Part shown: piece after piece, positions 49,145 to 60,814 of the stretch
Numbering within the stretch: position 1 is the first letter of the stretch
Layout: each line of letters begins with the position of its first letter
Assembly: GCA_026168455.1 (NCBI GenBank)
Contig: CM047430.1
Coordinates: 26,740,735 to 26,804,734 of the forward strand
Origin: Theocolax elegans
Lineage: Eukaryota; Arthropoda; Insecta; Hymenoptera; Cerocephalidae
Direction of reading: 5' to 3'
Length of the DNA: 64,000 nt
The notes under the pieces: generated by a model
The model's database searches: none
Told to the model about the DNA's origin: nothing
The model's input: the letters and a program-made list of their open reading frames with translations, nothing else
Made by a program: the position numbers and the translations under genes

Positions 49145-50317
49145 CTTGATCGGAAAATAGTCATGGCTATCCGAGTCAAATCATAAGGCCCACGTATGGT
49201 TACCAACAATGGTCCATAGTACTCTCGCGTTTTCGAAATCTAATGTAAATATTTTGCATTTTCATTTAAAAATAAGTAAGGGCTTCAAATGGTACGACAC
49301 AGGCAAGCCATGACATCGAGAAATCAGCTAAAGGAGTTGAGGTTATTTCTTTTCGTGATTTTCAAAAAGTGTATGTATATACAATTCCGGCATGTATAGT
49401 TAACAATTTTAATAGTTTTAATGCAGATTTGTAAAAGAAAGAAAAACAATTATATAACCAACTTGTGAGCTCTTATACACACTTGTATTTATACATTAAA
49501 GAAAATGTATTTTAATTTCGTTTAATATTTACATATTTTTATTTTCGTAATATATTCATTTAACAATGACAGTTTCACCAAATAGAGATCTAACCAGGTC
49601 TTTGATTACGATTTTTCCAAGTTTTTTTATAAGAGCTTTTCTATTAAAGTATATAGTGTAAAAAATCAGAGGAGAACTTATTGTTTAAAGACACACAATT
49701 TCATATATATGTGTGTTAGAGGATAACCTTTTTAACCAAGAAACCTTTCAAACATAAGAATATTATATTTACTTTTACTTATACATTATATATTATTTTT
49801 ATGCGTTTTTCAAAGCAATGATAAAAGTTTTTGAATATGAGTGTAATAGAAACATGGACGTAAAGGCTGCTTTATATGCGCGGGTTAGCACAATTATTTT
49901 CAATTGTAAAAGAATAGGATGGATTTAGAAAATTAAGAGAAGCTACTTGTACACATTAAAGTTTGTAAAATTATTTACTATATGTAAAAAATAAATTAGA
50001 AAATTCTCAATGTAAATTTATTATTTATGTGAGTAAATAAGTATTAACTAATATAATAAATGTTATTTTTGTTTCTACATAACCAAATTTAGAGTAAAAA
50101 TTTATCAATTAATTTAATATAAATAAAACAATAATTTTGAGTATGGCCAAATAGGGGCCTCATACGAATAAAAAGTTATATTTGCCACATTAGGGCCACG
50201 CTACAACCCCGTTACGTCCAAAGAGAACCCTCGTCCGATGCCATTGTATGGCCGTATCATATTTCTAGGGCACCATAGGCGGACCAGATAAACGCCTCAA
50301 GTTTATTTCCGATCGGG
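49145..50317. mobile_element. TIR element inserted in nest 2 (CCCGATCGGAAAT end)
   Basis: Right end is the reverse complement of CCCGATCGGAAATAAAC; left reads CTTGATCGGAAAATAG. TT is duplicated (49143-49144, 50318-50319), and excision restores GATCTTTAGATCGG of the tRNA-like module. Subterminal GC-richer stretches (ACAATGG, AAGGCCC and their mirror forms) frame an AT-rich, non-coding interior. Confidence 0.8.
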
Positions 50318-50364
50318 TTAGATCGGAATGCTGGCTCTTTACTACAGAGCCATTTTGCTATTTT

Positions 50365-51180
50365 CGCCATAAGCACACTTTCAGAGAAAAAGTATTCTAT
50401 AAGAAATCTTGAATGTCCGCAAAAAAAGAATTCTTTTTGAAAGCAATAAGTATTAAGGAAGTATTACTAAAGTATTGGAAATCGAATACTTTATAAATAA
50501 TTTTAAAGTATCTAATAAAAAATAATCGGTATACGATACAGCTTTATATAAGTCTATGTGTATAGTAGTAAATTAATATTAAACAAGAAATCACAAACTG
50601 CTTTTCTATCAATTTAAAGGATTATACAAGAAAATCTTCTATACAAGACACACGCACATTTTATGTAAATTTGTACTTTTAATTGCAATGCAAAACTTAA
50701 CTATGAAATTAATAAATATTATTTATAAACAAATCAACCGCGTATTATATGAAAGATAGGCAGCTGATGAGCATGTACAAGTTCCGAAACTATCTAAGTA
50801 AAATGTTGTGATAGCTGTGCGTGCTACAAGGCGTAGCACTCTGACTATCGGTTCTGAGTTCGAATCCCCATCAGGATAATTTTTTTTGTTTTAATAATAC
50901 CATTTCTATTTATGTCTGCTAAGCGGATTTCTAATAATAATACACAAACATTATATTATAAACATTTTTTTGAATTAAGTGCGACTAGGTTTATATTTAT
51001 ACATATTATACAGAATTCTTTACATATACTTTAAGTAGTATCTTTTAGCGGACATTCAAGAATTATATGATAATATATAGAAAATTCTTAAAGAAATCTA
51101 TTTTATAAAAATATTAGTATACAAATACTTAAAGAATACTTCTGGATTACTTATATACCTAATACTTTGTGCTTTTTGGG
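50365..51180. mobile_element. Second insertion in nest 2 (CCCAAAAAGCAC end) with its own tRNA-like module
   Basis: Left CGCCATAAGCACA, right the reverse complement of CCCAAAAAGCACAAAG. TT flanks it (50363-50364, 51181-51182), and excision restores GCTATTTTGTTATTAAGAG. Inverted CTTGAATGTCCGC occurs at 50411 and 51051. A tRNA-like module with B box GAGTTCGAATCCCC lies at about 50808-50878. No transposase. Confidence 0.75.
50808..50878 (+). other. tRNA-like module
   Basis: TAGCTGTGCGTGCTACAAGG resembles an A box with D-arm; GAGTTCGAATCCCC is a strong B box. A T run follows at 50880. A different sequence from the modules in the CCCGCGTAAAAAT family. Confidence 0.5.
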
Positions 51181-51466
51181 TTGTTATTAAGAGTTAATTT
51201 CAGACTATAAAGAACAGTTTACAAATTTTATGAATTCAACTGTTCTTTGTAGCCTGAAATGAACTCTTAATAACAAAATAATAAAATGGCTCAGTGGTAA
51301 AGAGCCAGCGTTCAGATCTAAAGATTGAAGGTTCAAATTCCGCAGCGGAATATATGGCAAAGATATGGACGGATGATGTTTGGTGGTATGCTGGCAATAT
51401 GTTTGCAATAACTATTGCCCATTGCTCTGCAATATAGTGGCAATAATTTATATTTTTACGCGGGTA

Positions 51467-51899
51467 ATGTAAACAATACAAATACAATTTACAAAATAAG
51501 TAGTCGTTCGCTCATAAAGGTGCAAAATTATAGCAAATTCTAACTAACAAAAAATATATGTAACTAGTTTGTGGAACACGCTGCTACTTTTACTTATATT
51601 CGAGAAAACTTTGAGTTTAAATTTAACCTAAAATTAACTTAAATTAGCTTAGATTCAACATACGAACTTATATTTACACTTACATGTAAACTTAATCGTA
51701 GAATGTGGCTTAATTCCCTCTCTATTTACTCGTTCCTTCCAGTCCTTCTTATTCCACGATAGTAATTCGTTAAAAGTACCATTTTGAATTGAAGAGTTTC
51801 TTCAGGATCCGATATCTTCACAAATCCATCACCCAAAAATTTGTGAGCAGAAATGGCGCTGCCGTCAGATAAGTGATATCTACTCGCAAATTTTCGGAT
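51467..51899. other. No gene recognised
   Basis: AT-rich; possibly part of the 3' side of the neighbouring LINE remnant. Confidence 0.4.
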
Positions 51900-52660
51900 G
51901 ATATGTTAAATTACACTCTACGGACTCCCCTTGAATCGAATAGAGAGTTTATTAATTTAGAAGAACAAATAAGAAATTAATTATTCCATGCCTCAGTAAC
52001 TGGTAAAGAAAGGTAAGATCACAAAAAACGAAATGTTAAATATGAAGAATTTTGATACCTCGTAAAAAAAGTCAAACAATCTAATAAAAGTTCATGACTC
52101 CATAAAACAGATAGCCGCCCTAGTTCGAGACAATGAGGAGTAACATGGTGCAGAAGCGGTATACAATCATGAACAAAACAAACACACGAATTGAGAAGTC
52201 GATGCATTTCATGGTAAACTGCTCACGAATAATAAAAATACAAAAAAACCAGGATTTCAACAAGGGTTTTCTCAGATCTCGTATGAATCAGTTTCTGTTG
52301 AAGCGAAGAGAATGCAAAATGTCATGAACCTTGCGCGAGATGCCATCTTCGGAATGAGCCAATTACCAAAACTGAAAATTTTAAATAAATAGGTAAAGGA
52401 GAACCTTGGATATTTGTTTATGGCAGTTTAAACAAATCCAACTTCTTGTGTGTTGCTACTGCTATATCTTGTGTATAATATTTTATCAGGGGCCACAACC
52501 AAGTACATCTGAGTATCATCGGCAAATATCATGTGCTTACAGGATTACAGGACTTGGTACAAATTATTAATAAAAATAGAGAAAAACAAAGGACCCAAAA
52601 CACTACCTTGGGAGATACTTGAGTGAGATCACTAACAAACCATTTGATAGTAAATTGCGA
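51900..52660 (-). pseudogene. Second LINE remnant (Jockey/CR1-like RT C-terminus)
   Basis: Minus strand: SQ and VLGPLLFSIFINNLYQV at about 52620-52560 match the PQGSVLGPLLF block. MIFADDTQMYL near 52530 is an intact FADD catalytic box. The LQRLLNSCV...HVTP...LGRLSV type C-terminal signature is at 52019-52207. Stops and shifts are frequent. The family differs from the LINE at 10854-12906, which carries RNase H. Confidence 0.75.
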
Positions 52661-53900
52661 GCAGATAACTAACTTCAGTTTTTACAATAAACTCTAATGA
52701 GTTTGACACTTGTCAACAGCATCGCGAACATCATTGGTAATGTAACGCCAAGCAATGCTTATAATTAGAAATTTCCAGCTTCTGTAATTCACGCCATTTC
52801 TCTTTAACGGAATGTCGGATTCAAATTACAAAAATCAGCACCTTTCAATCAAAAAATTATGTTTTGATCTTTTTTAAATATCGTTTTTTTTATTAATAAT
52901 TGAGTAACCACTTTTCGGTTGGTAATTATTAGTCAAAAAGGCATACACTTTTAAATCAAACATTGCAATCAAATTATAGATTTAAAAATCTGGACAAATT
53001 TGGGTATATTATTTAAAACATGTCTAAGGTTGTTTGCAACCTAATATTTAAATAACCTGTATGTTTAGTTATTAACTATAATGCAAATAAGTTTAGTTAT
53101 AACGGTGTCACGTCCAGAGTTGCACCAATTACTATAAAAGTATTACAAGTGTTAAGTTGTAATATTTAATTATAGACTTTATACTTTTTCACACTTGTAC
53201 ACACATACATTTATTTTATTTTATTTTACAATCCTATATTAATCAATTTAGCATTTAATCAAAATATTTTAATTCTTAGCTATTCTAAAATATATCTTGA
53301 ATTTACACGATAATTCTGCATACTACATTAGAAACGTATTCACATTATTATTTTCTTATTCACAGCAAATGTCGAGTCATATATTATAAGTAAAATTACA
53401 GTAGGAAAAAATGTAACGATATCTTCGAATATTTGTTTATGCGACACATCTGCGTTCATAAATCCATCTACTCATGTTATATTCCAAAAAACAATGTAAA
53501 AAAAAGTTTAGATTATTTACGACAATATGTACAATGTCACGTATAGAAAATCCCAGAGTAGGCCCGAGCGGTCCACGCGACCTTTTTTTTTATTTCTCCT
53601 CACAATACGACCGTTGTGTCTTCGAACCACCCGTACTGCACATGTGTGCAAAAAGCAAAGACAAAGAAATTTTCCTTGTTCAATCATAGTTAAAATTTTC
53701 AGTTTAAACCCACCTACAATACCTCCCTTTTTCTCTTACACATCCTAACTAACAACTTCGTCTCGTTTACACATCAAATTCAGATTCTAACTGACCGCTG
53801 AGCGCGATGTACACACACCCTTTATGTGTCGATTTAGTCTTAAAAGTAAACTGCAACTTATTGTAAATAAATAAGTATTTTTTAAGAACACTGTCCACCA
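52661..53900. other. No gene recognised
   Basis: AT-rich; overlapping short ORFs at 53474-53748 have no family motif. Confidence 0.5.
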
Positions 53901-53960
53901 ATTCGTTTATTTTATTTAACCGAGTTGTGCAATATTAAGTTGGCGCACAACAGGGACTTA
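53901..53960 (+). other. Possible LTR end and primer binding site
   Basis: GTTGTGCAATATTAAG is followed by TTGGCGCACAACAGGGAC, which resembles LTR-retrotransposon primer binding sites (TTGGCGCCCAAC...GGGAC). AATAAA-like signals lie upstream. No coding follows, so this could be a 5' fragment. Confidence 0.4.
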
Positions 53961-54558
53961 TCCAGTTAAGTCTCACCAACAAGAAAGCAAATGGTAAATA
54001 AACCATTCGCGTTTTTTTTCGCTCTTGTTTGACTAGGACTAGCCTTACGTCTCCGAGAGTAGTGAGCGAAGTTATTTTGAAAGTAGAAATGTAGGATATA
54101 ATGTGGGATTATAAAATAATATTTTTTTTACTTGTAATAGTCATGCATTATTTATTTAAATCTGTAAACATAATTATATGCTCTTTTCTTTTTTAAATAA
54201 ACATATATAACTAAATTCTTCTAACTTTTTATGAACAAAACACACATAATATTACAATATTTTATAAACAATTGCAAGAATATTAACAATTGCTCGGTAA
54301 ACACGTTAATAACTTATCTTGTTTAGCGACTAAATATATATACGTAATATTATTTTATTACAACAATTACTATTTAACATACAATAAGAATTATTATAAA
54401 TAAATTACAGTTCAAAACAATAATTATTGTATGCGATTGGTTCAGTAATTGAAATGATACAAAATATCAGGTTTGCCTTTACGAATATTAGCAAAGCATA
54501 TAGATGGCCGAAAAGAATATAATACCTTAAGTGCCCAAATATATATACATATATATAT

Positions 54559-54833
54559 TAGTTATTTATGTACTTTGGTATATATGATACGTTAATGCGA
54601 TCAGAGGGAAAATATCATTGTGAATGGATAGTAGTTGGGCCGCGGTCGCGAGCGCAGCGAGCGTCCAAGGCATAACTAATCCATTCACAATATTATTTTT
54701 CCTCTAATCGCGCTAACGTATCATATTTACCATAGTGCGTAAAAGATTTTACAGCCTTATAACCCGTGTGGCGAGTCTTACGTGTCGGAGAAATTAATAG
54801 AAATAAATGGAAACTAATACAGATAATTAGAAT

Positions 54834-54883
<50 letters not shown>

Positions 54884-55393
54884 AGTGTTGGCCCGGGCGC
54901 GCGCGATCAACGACACATCGAGTTTCGGCAATTCGACACCGCGGGTATTAGATGCACTGCACTTAATCGCAGCTTGTGTTTACTTTCGTATATATTTCTT
55001 CTGCTGGAGTTTGTGTACTACGCGTTTCGAAGACGTTGGTCTCGATTTTCAAGTGGACGGTCGACGATATGGAGAATTTGTATACATCTTACTAGGATGT
55101 CTAGCGTTTCTATACATCCTAGTAGTCGATATAATCACGCGCATACAGTCGACCACGAATTTGGTTGCATTATATCTCTTATCACACGGGTTATAAGGCT
55201 GTAAAATCTTTTACTCACTATGGTTCATCCAACGCGTTATCGCGAGTAGAGGGAAAATATTATTGTGAATGGATTAGTTATGCCTTGGACGCTCGCTGCG
55301 CTCGCGACCGCGGCCTACTACTATCCATTCACAATGATATTTTCTCTCTGATCGCATTAACGTGTCATATACACCAAAGTACATAAATAACTA
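54559..55393. mobile_element. Compound foldback with GC-rich palindromic arms
   Basis: TAGTTATTTATGTACTTTGG at the left end, its reverse complement at the right. Arms of about 200 bp (54559-54766, 55188-55393). Each arm is itself a palindrome (ATTGTGAATGGAT and ATCCATTCACAAT) enclosing CGCGAGCGCAGCGAGCGTCC. The interior has a (GA)n run (54836-54880) and an ORF of 103 codons (54885-55196) with two hydrophobic stretches (YILLGCLAFLYILVV) of unknown meaning. Confidence 0.8.
54836..54880 (+). repeat. (GA)n microsatellite
   Basis: GA run of about 44 bases; encodes (RE)n by chance. Confidence 0.95.
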
Positions 55394-56934
55394 AAATACG
55401 TCAAATGGCCGTTGTGGCGACCCGAAAAGAGAGGGAAGATACTCTACTTTAGCACGATAAAAAGAGATAGAGAGGGCTTATGACGAGCAGTCGTCACAAG
55501 CTCTTTGAGAGTAAGCGAGATACTCTTATGTAATTTAGGTCATTGGTTGTCTTAACGGCCTTTTCACGTATAGTAGAGCTTCGCCCGGTCTTCGGATATA
55601 AATAAAAATTTTTTTTTTTTTAACTTAAACCATTGTTAATATTTTTGTATGCTATAACAAATTAAAAAAAGAATCATGAAAATTGGATCATTATATCCTG
55701 AGATAAAATGAAATTTTTCCGCTTTTACAAATATAAAATACAGTTAACAGACGGATCAACTTCTGACGCATGTTCAAAACGCGTACTGCGCATGCGCTCC
55801 CCATTTTTTTCTTCATGCGTCGGTTGTAAAAAAGAACGCACTGTCGCTTTCGCTAATAACTTAATTGACATACTGTAGTTTATTGTTATTTGTTTGTCAA
55901 TTACGATAGTTAACGATTAACCTATAGCATATGTAAATTTCAGCTCTTAAAATAAATAAACAAAGTCACATTTATTGTTTGAGTGAAAAAATTCAACTCT
56001 AATATTTCACTCACCATCTAAGGCTCAATCTGATAGAGTGAAACCTGAAATTTATCGCAGTCGCACTAACTGAAAGTGAGCGTTTCGCTTTAAGCTTTTA
56101 AAAATGTAATAAACTGCCTATTAAAATTTTTTTTTGAAAAGTTTAATTTGCCTGGACTATACATTCAATTACATGACATAATAAATAATAAACGTAATTA
56201 TTAGATTAGTTTGTCAATGCGTTTAATTTTAACCTTTTCACGTATATAATTTTTTAAAATTAAGAAATCCCGATTTAGAGTTAAATTAAATCTTTATTAG
56301 AGTAAATATTAACTAAAATTTCAGTAGAGTTAATTTTTAAGTCTATTAGAGTTAAATTTAACTCCAACAGTTTTAGCGTATAATTTTTGATTGTATAGAT
56401 AATATAGAAATCACGTCCTTCCTCCTTGCAAAATAAGGGAAGTAGTACGTCTTTTATAGATTTTTGTTCGCATATTTATAGGCAAAAATTTATTAAAATC
56501 GCAAGACTTTTTGCGAGGACTTAATTATGTTTAGCTTAGAAAGAATATATATATAGCACATACCCACATCCTTTGCTATATAGTACATAAAGGTATAGCA
56601 AGGATACTGATTCATATTCGTATAATTTGTTCATTTTATCTACGAATGTTGTAATCAATTTAAAAAAGATAGACATGCAATCCGTTCGAAGGGAGAATGC
56701 ATTTTTAATGAGAAAAATTTAAAATATGTTTTCCTGAATTTATAATCTTAAATTAGAAAAAAGAAAGGAAAAATTTTTTTACTTCTGACACGAGAGAGGA
56801 AAACGCAATTTGACATGATTTAACGCATGTTTCGCGATAGTGAACTTGAAAAAAGAAAACGGAATGAAAACCAGCAAATTAGAGCAAATTAATTTTATTA
56901 TTCATGCTGTATATTAAAAAATATTCCTCATTGA
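55394..56934. other. No gene recognised
   Basis: 55440-55620 is less AT-rich and ends CGCCCGGTCTTCGG before a T run. 56270-56360 has several TAGAGTTAAAT-like repeats. No gene is supported. Confidence 0.45.
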
Positions 56935-57140
56935 ATTTGTGCCTCTAGACAGTACTTTATATAAAACACCTTCTAAGAAGGTGTCAACATTCGCAAATAT
57001 AGTTTCCAATCACAATTTTAAAAATGTCATCTGATAAAAAAATCTTTAATTATTAGTCCCATCCTATTTCTACATATATTTTGTTTAACTCCATAAAAAA
57101 TTTCTGCAATATAAAGTACTGAAATGAAAGCGGAATCATC
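56935..57140 (+). repeat. Arm of the CCTTC..GAAGG foldback family
   Basis: AATTTGTGCCTCTAGACAG, then ACACCTTCTAAGAAGGTGTC, then CATTCGC and TCTGCAATATAAAGTACTG, matching one arm of 35060-36005. The mirror arm is absent here. Confidence 0.8.
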
Positions 57141-57149
57141 GCGGAATAA

Positions 57150-57530
57150 TCAAATTTGAGCGGTGTTAGATCAAAATCGATTGTGGCGTGGTCGCCTTTT
57201 TTTGATAATCAATATTTCCGAGTGCTCTATCTCTTTGGCATTTTAAAAGTAAGAATTGTAACCTAGGTAGATAAGTTCTAAAGATTATTTTTAACAAAAG
57301 TTGTTTCTCATGTTTTTTAAAAAAAATCAATAGATTTTGAGATAAATGGCTTTGAAAATAGCAATTTTTCTAAAAAATTTCCATTTTTTATGGTGGAATA
57401 ACTCTCATGCAAATTATTTTTAACACCTAAAATTTTTTTTCTATTTTTTGGAAGATATTTCCAGCCTGTTCTCAAATTTTAGAGCGATTTAAAATTTTCA
57501 TCGTACCACTTGACGTGAAATAGCCCGTAT
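57150..57530 (+). repeat. Dispersed repeat R1, copy 2
   Basis: Matches 1079-1500 and 60815-61262; ends CACTTGACGTGAAATAGCCC before a TA run. Confidence 0.8.
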
Positions 57531-57540
57531 ATATATATAT

Positions 57541-57850
57541 ACAGGGTGTTCTGAAATTCATTCCGTTAATTTCGCACACATATAAAGCACGAAATTCTAA
57601 GCAACTTTTCTATCTGACAAATTTCGATTTGAAGCTTATTTATTAAGTTATTGTTAGTTAAACATTATTAATTCGAGCCAATCAGAGCGCGCCAGTCGGC
57701 GATGGGCGGTGCAGAGAGACCGAAAGCGGTGCGTGGAGGGAGCGCCCGGAGAGGGGAAGCATATTGGTTGATTCATTTGTCATTCAACACGTTAATATGC
57801 GACAAAATTAAGAGAATCGGGAGATTAAAAAATGGCCGATAAGGGAATGT
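57541..57850 (+). mobile_element. Mariner-type MITE end
   Basis: ACAGGGTGTTCTGAAATTCA after a TA run resembles the ACAGGGTG termini of insect mariner-derived MITEs. A GC-rich patch (GCCAATCAGAGCGCGCCAGT) follows at 57680. The other end was not found, so the limit is approximate. Confidence 0.45.
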
Positions 57851-58429
57851 CAAGCCATATTATTTCATTATTTAATTATTTAATTGTTTTACCGCATTTT
57901 AAATAATTTATTATTTAATAAATTAATACCAAGGATATCTTACAACCACTTCATCGAATAAACTGACATTTAGCAATAATGATTTTAATCAAATTTAAAT
58001 GAAACAGAATTTTGTAATTAAATTCGAAATGTTAATGTTAATTATTATATTAAAAATTAATTATTTAGCTGTTTATGAAACAATTTTTTAATTTTTTTCT
58101 GAATAATTTGACAAGTATAATTTTTTTACTATATTATAACACAGTCTATTTCATTAAGTGGATTAAAAATGTTGAAAAGTTACTGTTAAAATATTAGACT
58201 ATCCGATGAAATTGTTCCTGGGATATCCTATCTATTATGGAAAAAAACTCAGGGTATAGAGTCTCTTATAATTAATTAAAATAGTACCCTAGTAGAAATC
58301 TGACAATAAATGTAACATTAGAGTTTTTTTAACCTTAAATGTTTACTAGGGTATGCTACATATAATTTGGCTAAAAAAATTAAATTAAAAGTTAATAATA
58401 AGTAATTGGGTTTAAAAATTAAGAAAATG
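57851..58429. other. No gene recognised
   Basis: AT-rich. Confidence 0.5.
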
Positions 58430-58662
58430 TTATTCTTTGTGAGGCTTGCGATGGCTCGGTTGGTAGGGCGTTGGACTCGTAAACTGGAGGTCCCAGGTTC
58501 GATTCCCAGCCCCGGCCGATTGATTACAAGCACCACTGGGGAATGTATTTTCAACAAGTGCTTTCTTAACAAAGACATCGTATAACTTCCGTCGCTGATC
58601 AGCCACCAATTTGGGAGCATAAAAAAGAGCGACGTTAAAATAAAAAAAAAAATTATTCTTTG
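58430..58662 (+). mobile_element. Full-length tRNA-derived SINE
   Basis: TTATTCTTTG target duplications (58430-58439, 58653-58662). Head TGGCTCGGTTGGTAGGGCG (A box), loop CTCGTAA (CGT anticodon position), GGTTCGATTCCC (B box). Body with AAGCACCACTGGGGAATG and CAACAAGTGCTTTCTT. Tail GAGCGACGTTAAAATAAAA and poly-A. Best copy in the window; the overlapping minus ORF is an artefact. Confidence 0.9.
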
Positions 58663-59251
58663 AAACAATAGCTTATCAACAAAATTTGATTTAAATATGG
58701 GATCTTGATTCAACCAAAGATATAATAAATTAAAGATATTGTATAAATATTGTATAAATAAAAAATTGAAACATAGACAGTTTTTAGTAGTTGAGTAACC
58801 CATTTCATAGAACCAAGATTTTATTCAAAAATTATTGTCCTGAATAAACATTTTATCACCTAACTAATTGAATTTACAATGTTTATTTAATGTTTATTAA
58901 TGAAATTTTACAAAACTATCATATACCTAACAAAATTAATTTTAGAAAAATTAAGTAAATTATTAATTGAAGATAAGTTTAAGTAACCAATATAACTTGT
59001 TAATTGGGTTTTAATATCTTTTTCACTAAATTGTCTTTTTAGTATTATTGATAAGTAATATTAATTATAATTAATTAAATTTAGATATTCTGATATCTGT
59101 CCTAATTAATAAAATCCTAAAAAACACTATTTGGTGAAAAAATTATAAAAATCCGTCATAGGAGATGCGAAAGATAGAAAGAGACGAAATTTTTTCCATC
59201 CCGTGAGAGAACGCCTACAGAGGTAAAAACTGTTAGCAAGTTGTTTGAGAA
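58663..59251. other. No gene recognised
   Basis: AT-rich. Confidence 0.5.
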
Positions 59252-59297
59252 GTGGCCGCAAAGAGATATATATATATCTCTATAATATATAAATATT

Positions 59298-59347
<50 letters not shown>

Positions 59348-59545
59348 TCTAAGAATTCAGCATTCAACATATATATATATATATATGTTTTATATATATA
59401 TGTTATATATATATGTCATATATATATATGTTATATATATATATGTTATATCTCTCTATAATATATAAACATTTCGCCGCCGCCGCCGCCGCCACTGTGT
59501 CTAAGAATTCAGAATTCAACATATATATATATATGTCATATACAT
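59252..59545 (+). repeat. Duplicated (GCC)n-(TA)n microsatellite block
   Basis: (CGC)n at 59299-59345 and a shorter run at 59476-59494. Each is followed by GTGTCTAAGAATTCAG and a TA run, so one block was duplicated with different repeat lengths. Confidence 0.9.
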
Positions 59546-59547
59546 AA

Positions 59548-59783
<236 letters not shown>

Positions 59784-59789
59784 TACTTG

Positions 59790-60075
59790 TTTTTTCAAGA
59801 ATAGATAATATATGTATTTTTTCCGTGCGCAAAAAAAAGTTGTGAATATAACTTGACAGAATGTGTATTAGTTTACTTATTCCTGATAAAACTCATAAAA
59901 TAAAAACGGACCTAAAATTTAATGTAATGTTTTTAAAAATATGCACAATTTTTCGAAGATAAAATAAATATTAATCAAGTATAACATACACTTTTCAAAT
60001 ATCTATATGTGAAATATACAATAAATTAAAAATGAAATATATTAATTATTGCATTTTTAAGATAATTCTATTATA
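59790..60075 (+). repeat. Direct repeat D, copy 1
   Basis: TTTTTTCCGTGCGCAAAAAA and AATCAAGTATAACATACACT match 61343-61655, offset about 1.55 kb. Confidence 0.85.
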
Positions 60076-60814
60076 AACAGTAATGGCAAAAGAAAATTCA
60101 AATTTTAACAGTCGCAATATAAAATACGAATTACATTTCAAAAGTTTTTCGAAAATTATTATTTTAGTAGTATTTAATTTAAATATTATTCAAATCAAAA
60201 TTTAAAAATTGTATGGATATATAAGTAAGCAGATTACGTATATTTATATAAAACAATATCTTAAATAAACAAGTACGTATTTATTAGAAACAAAAGGTTA
60301 TTTAAGGAATGCCTTTGTTTATAATAATTAAAATAAATATATGGGGTCTGTAACTAAAGGAAAAAATAATTGGATATAATTATGGATTAAAACGCAAATT
60401 TTGAAAGAGGGTGCAAATTACGAATTACGGGAGAAATGGAAGAAACAGGTTTTTATTTATATACCACTAAAATGTTATAAATAATTTTTTAAAACTAATA
60501 CAAAAATTAATTTAATTAAGTAGAAAGTTTTATTACTCTAAAAGTATAAAATATTAATGACATATAGAACTCTTGGCGATGACTTAAATAAATTAATCTT
60601 AGGAGGTATAGTTCTATTTAGATCCGTTTAAAATAATCTAAAATTTTAATAGGTTTTTACTAAATACTACAATTAAGTTTATGCACTTTACTATTTTTGG
60701 TAAGTTAATTGTTCATTACCACATATATATATATATATTACACCTTTGGTGTAAGTTATGTCCTAAAATACGTGAAAATTAGTGATTTTATGAGGTTTAT
60801 GAGGCATAAGTTAC
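60076..60814. other. No gene recognised
   Basis: AT-rich. Confidence 0.5.

Larger units (their letters stand above)
48872..51464. mobile_element. Outer TIR element of nest 2 (CACGCG/CCCGCGTAAAAAT ends)
   Basis: Left CACGCGTAAAAATATAAAC, right the reverse complement of CCCGCGTAAAAATATAAA, flanked by TA (48870-48871, 51465-51466). Same family as nest 1's outer element, with TATTGCCAATA words and paired tRNA-like arms. The left-arm module is split at 49144/50318 by a 1173 bp element. A second insertion (50365-51180) lies just after that arm. The right-arm module at about 51282-51345 is whole. Part of the right half is deleted relative to nest 1. Confidence 0.85.

Noticed and set aside
50764..50790. 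CTGATGA followed by CGAAAC, suggesting a second hammerhead
   Set aside because: Stem II pairs poorly and no cleavage triplet with a usable stem I is present; GATAG/CTATC pairing alone is not a hammerhead.
58318..58803. 161-codon minus-strand ORF
   Set aside because: It runs through the antisense of a SINE tRNA head (the GIEPGT-like phrase is a common SINE artefact).
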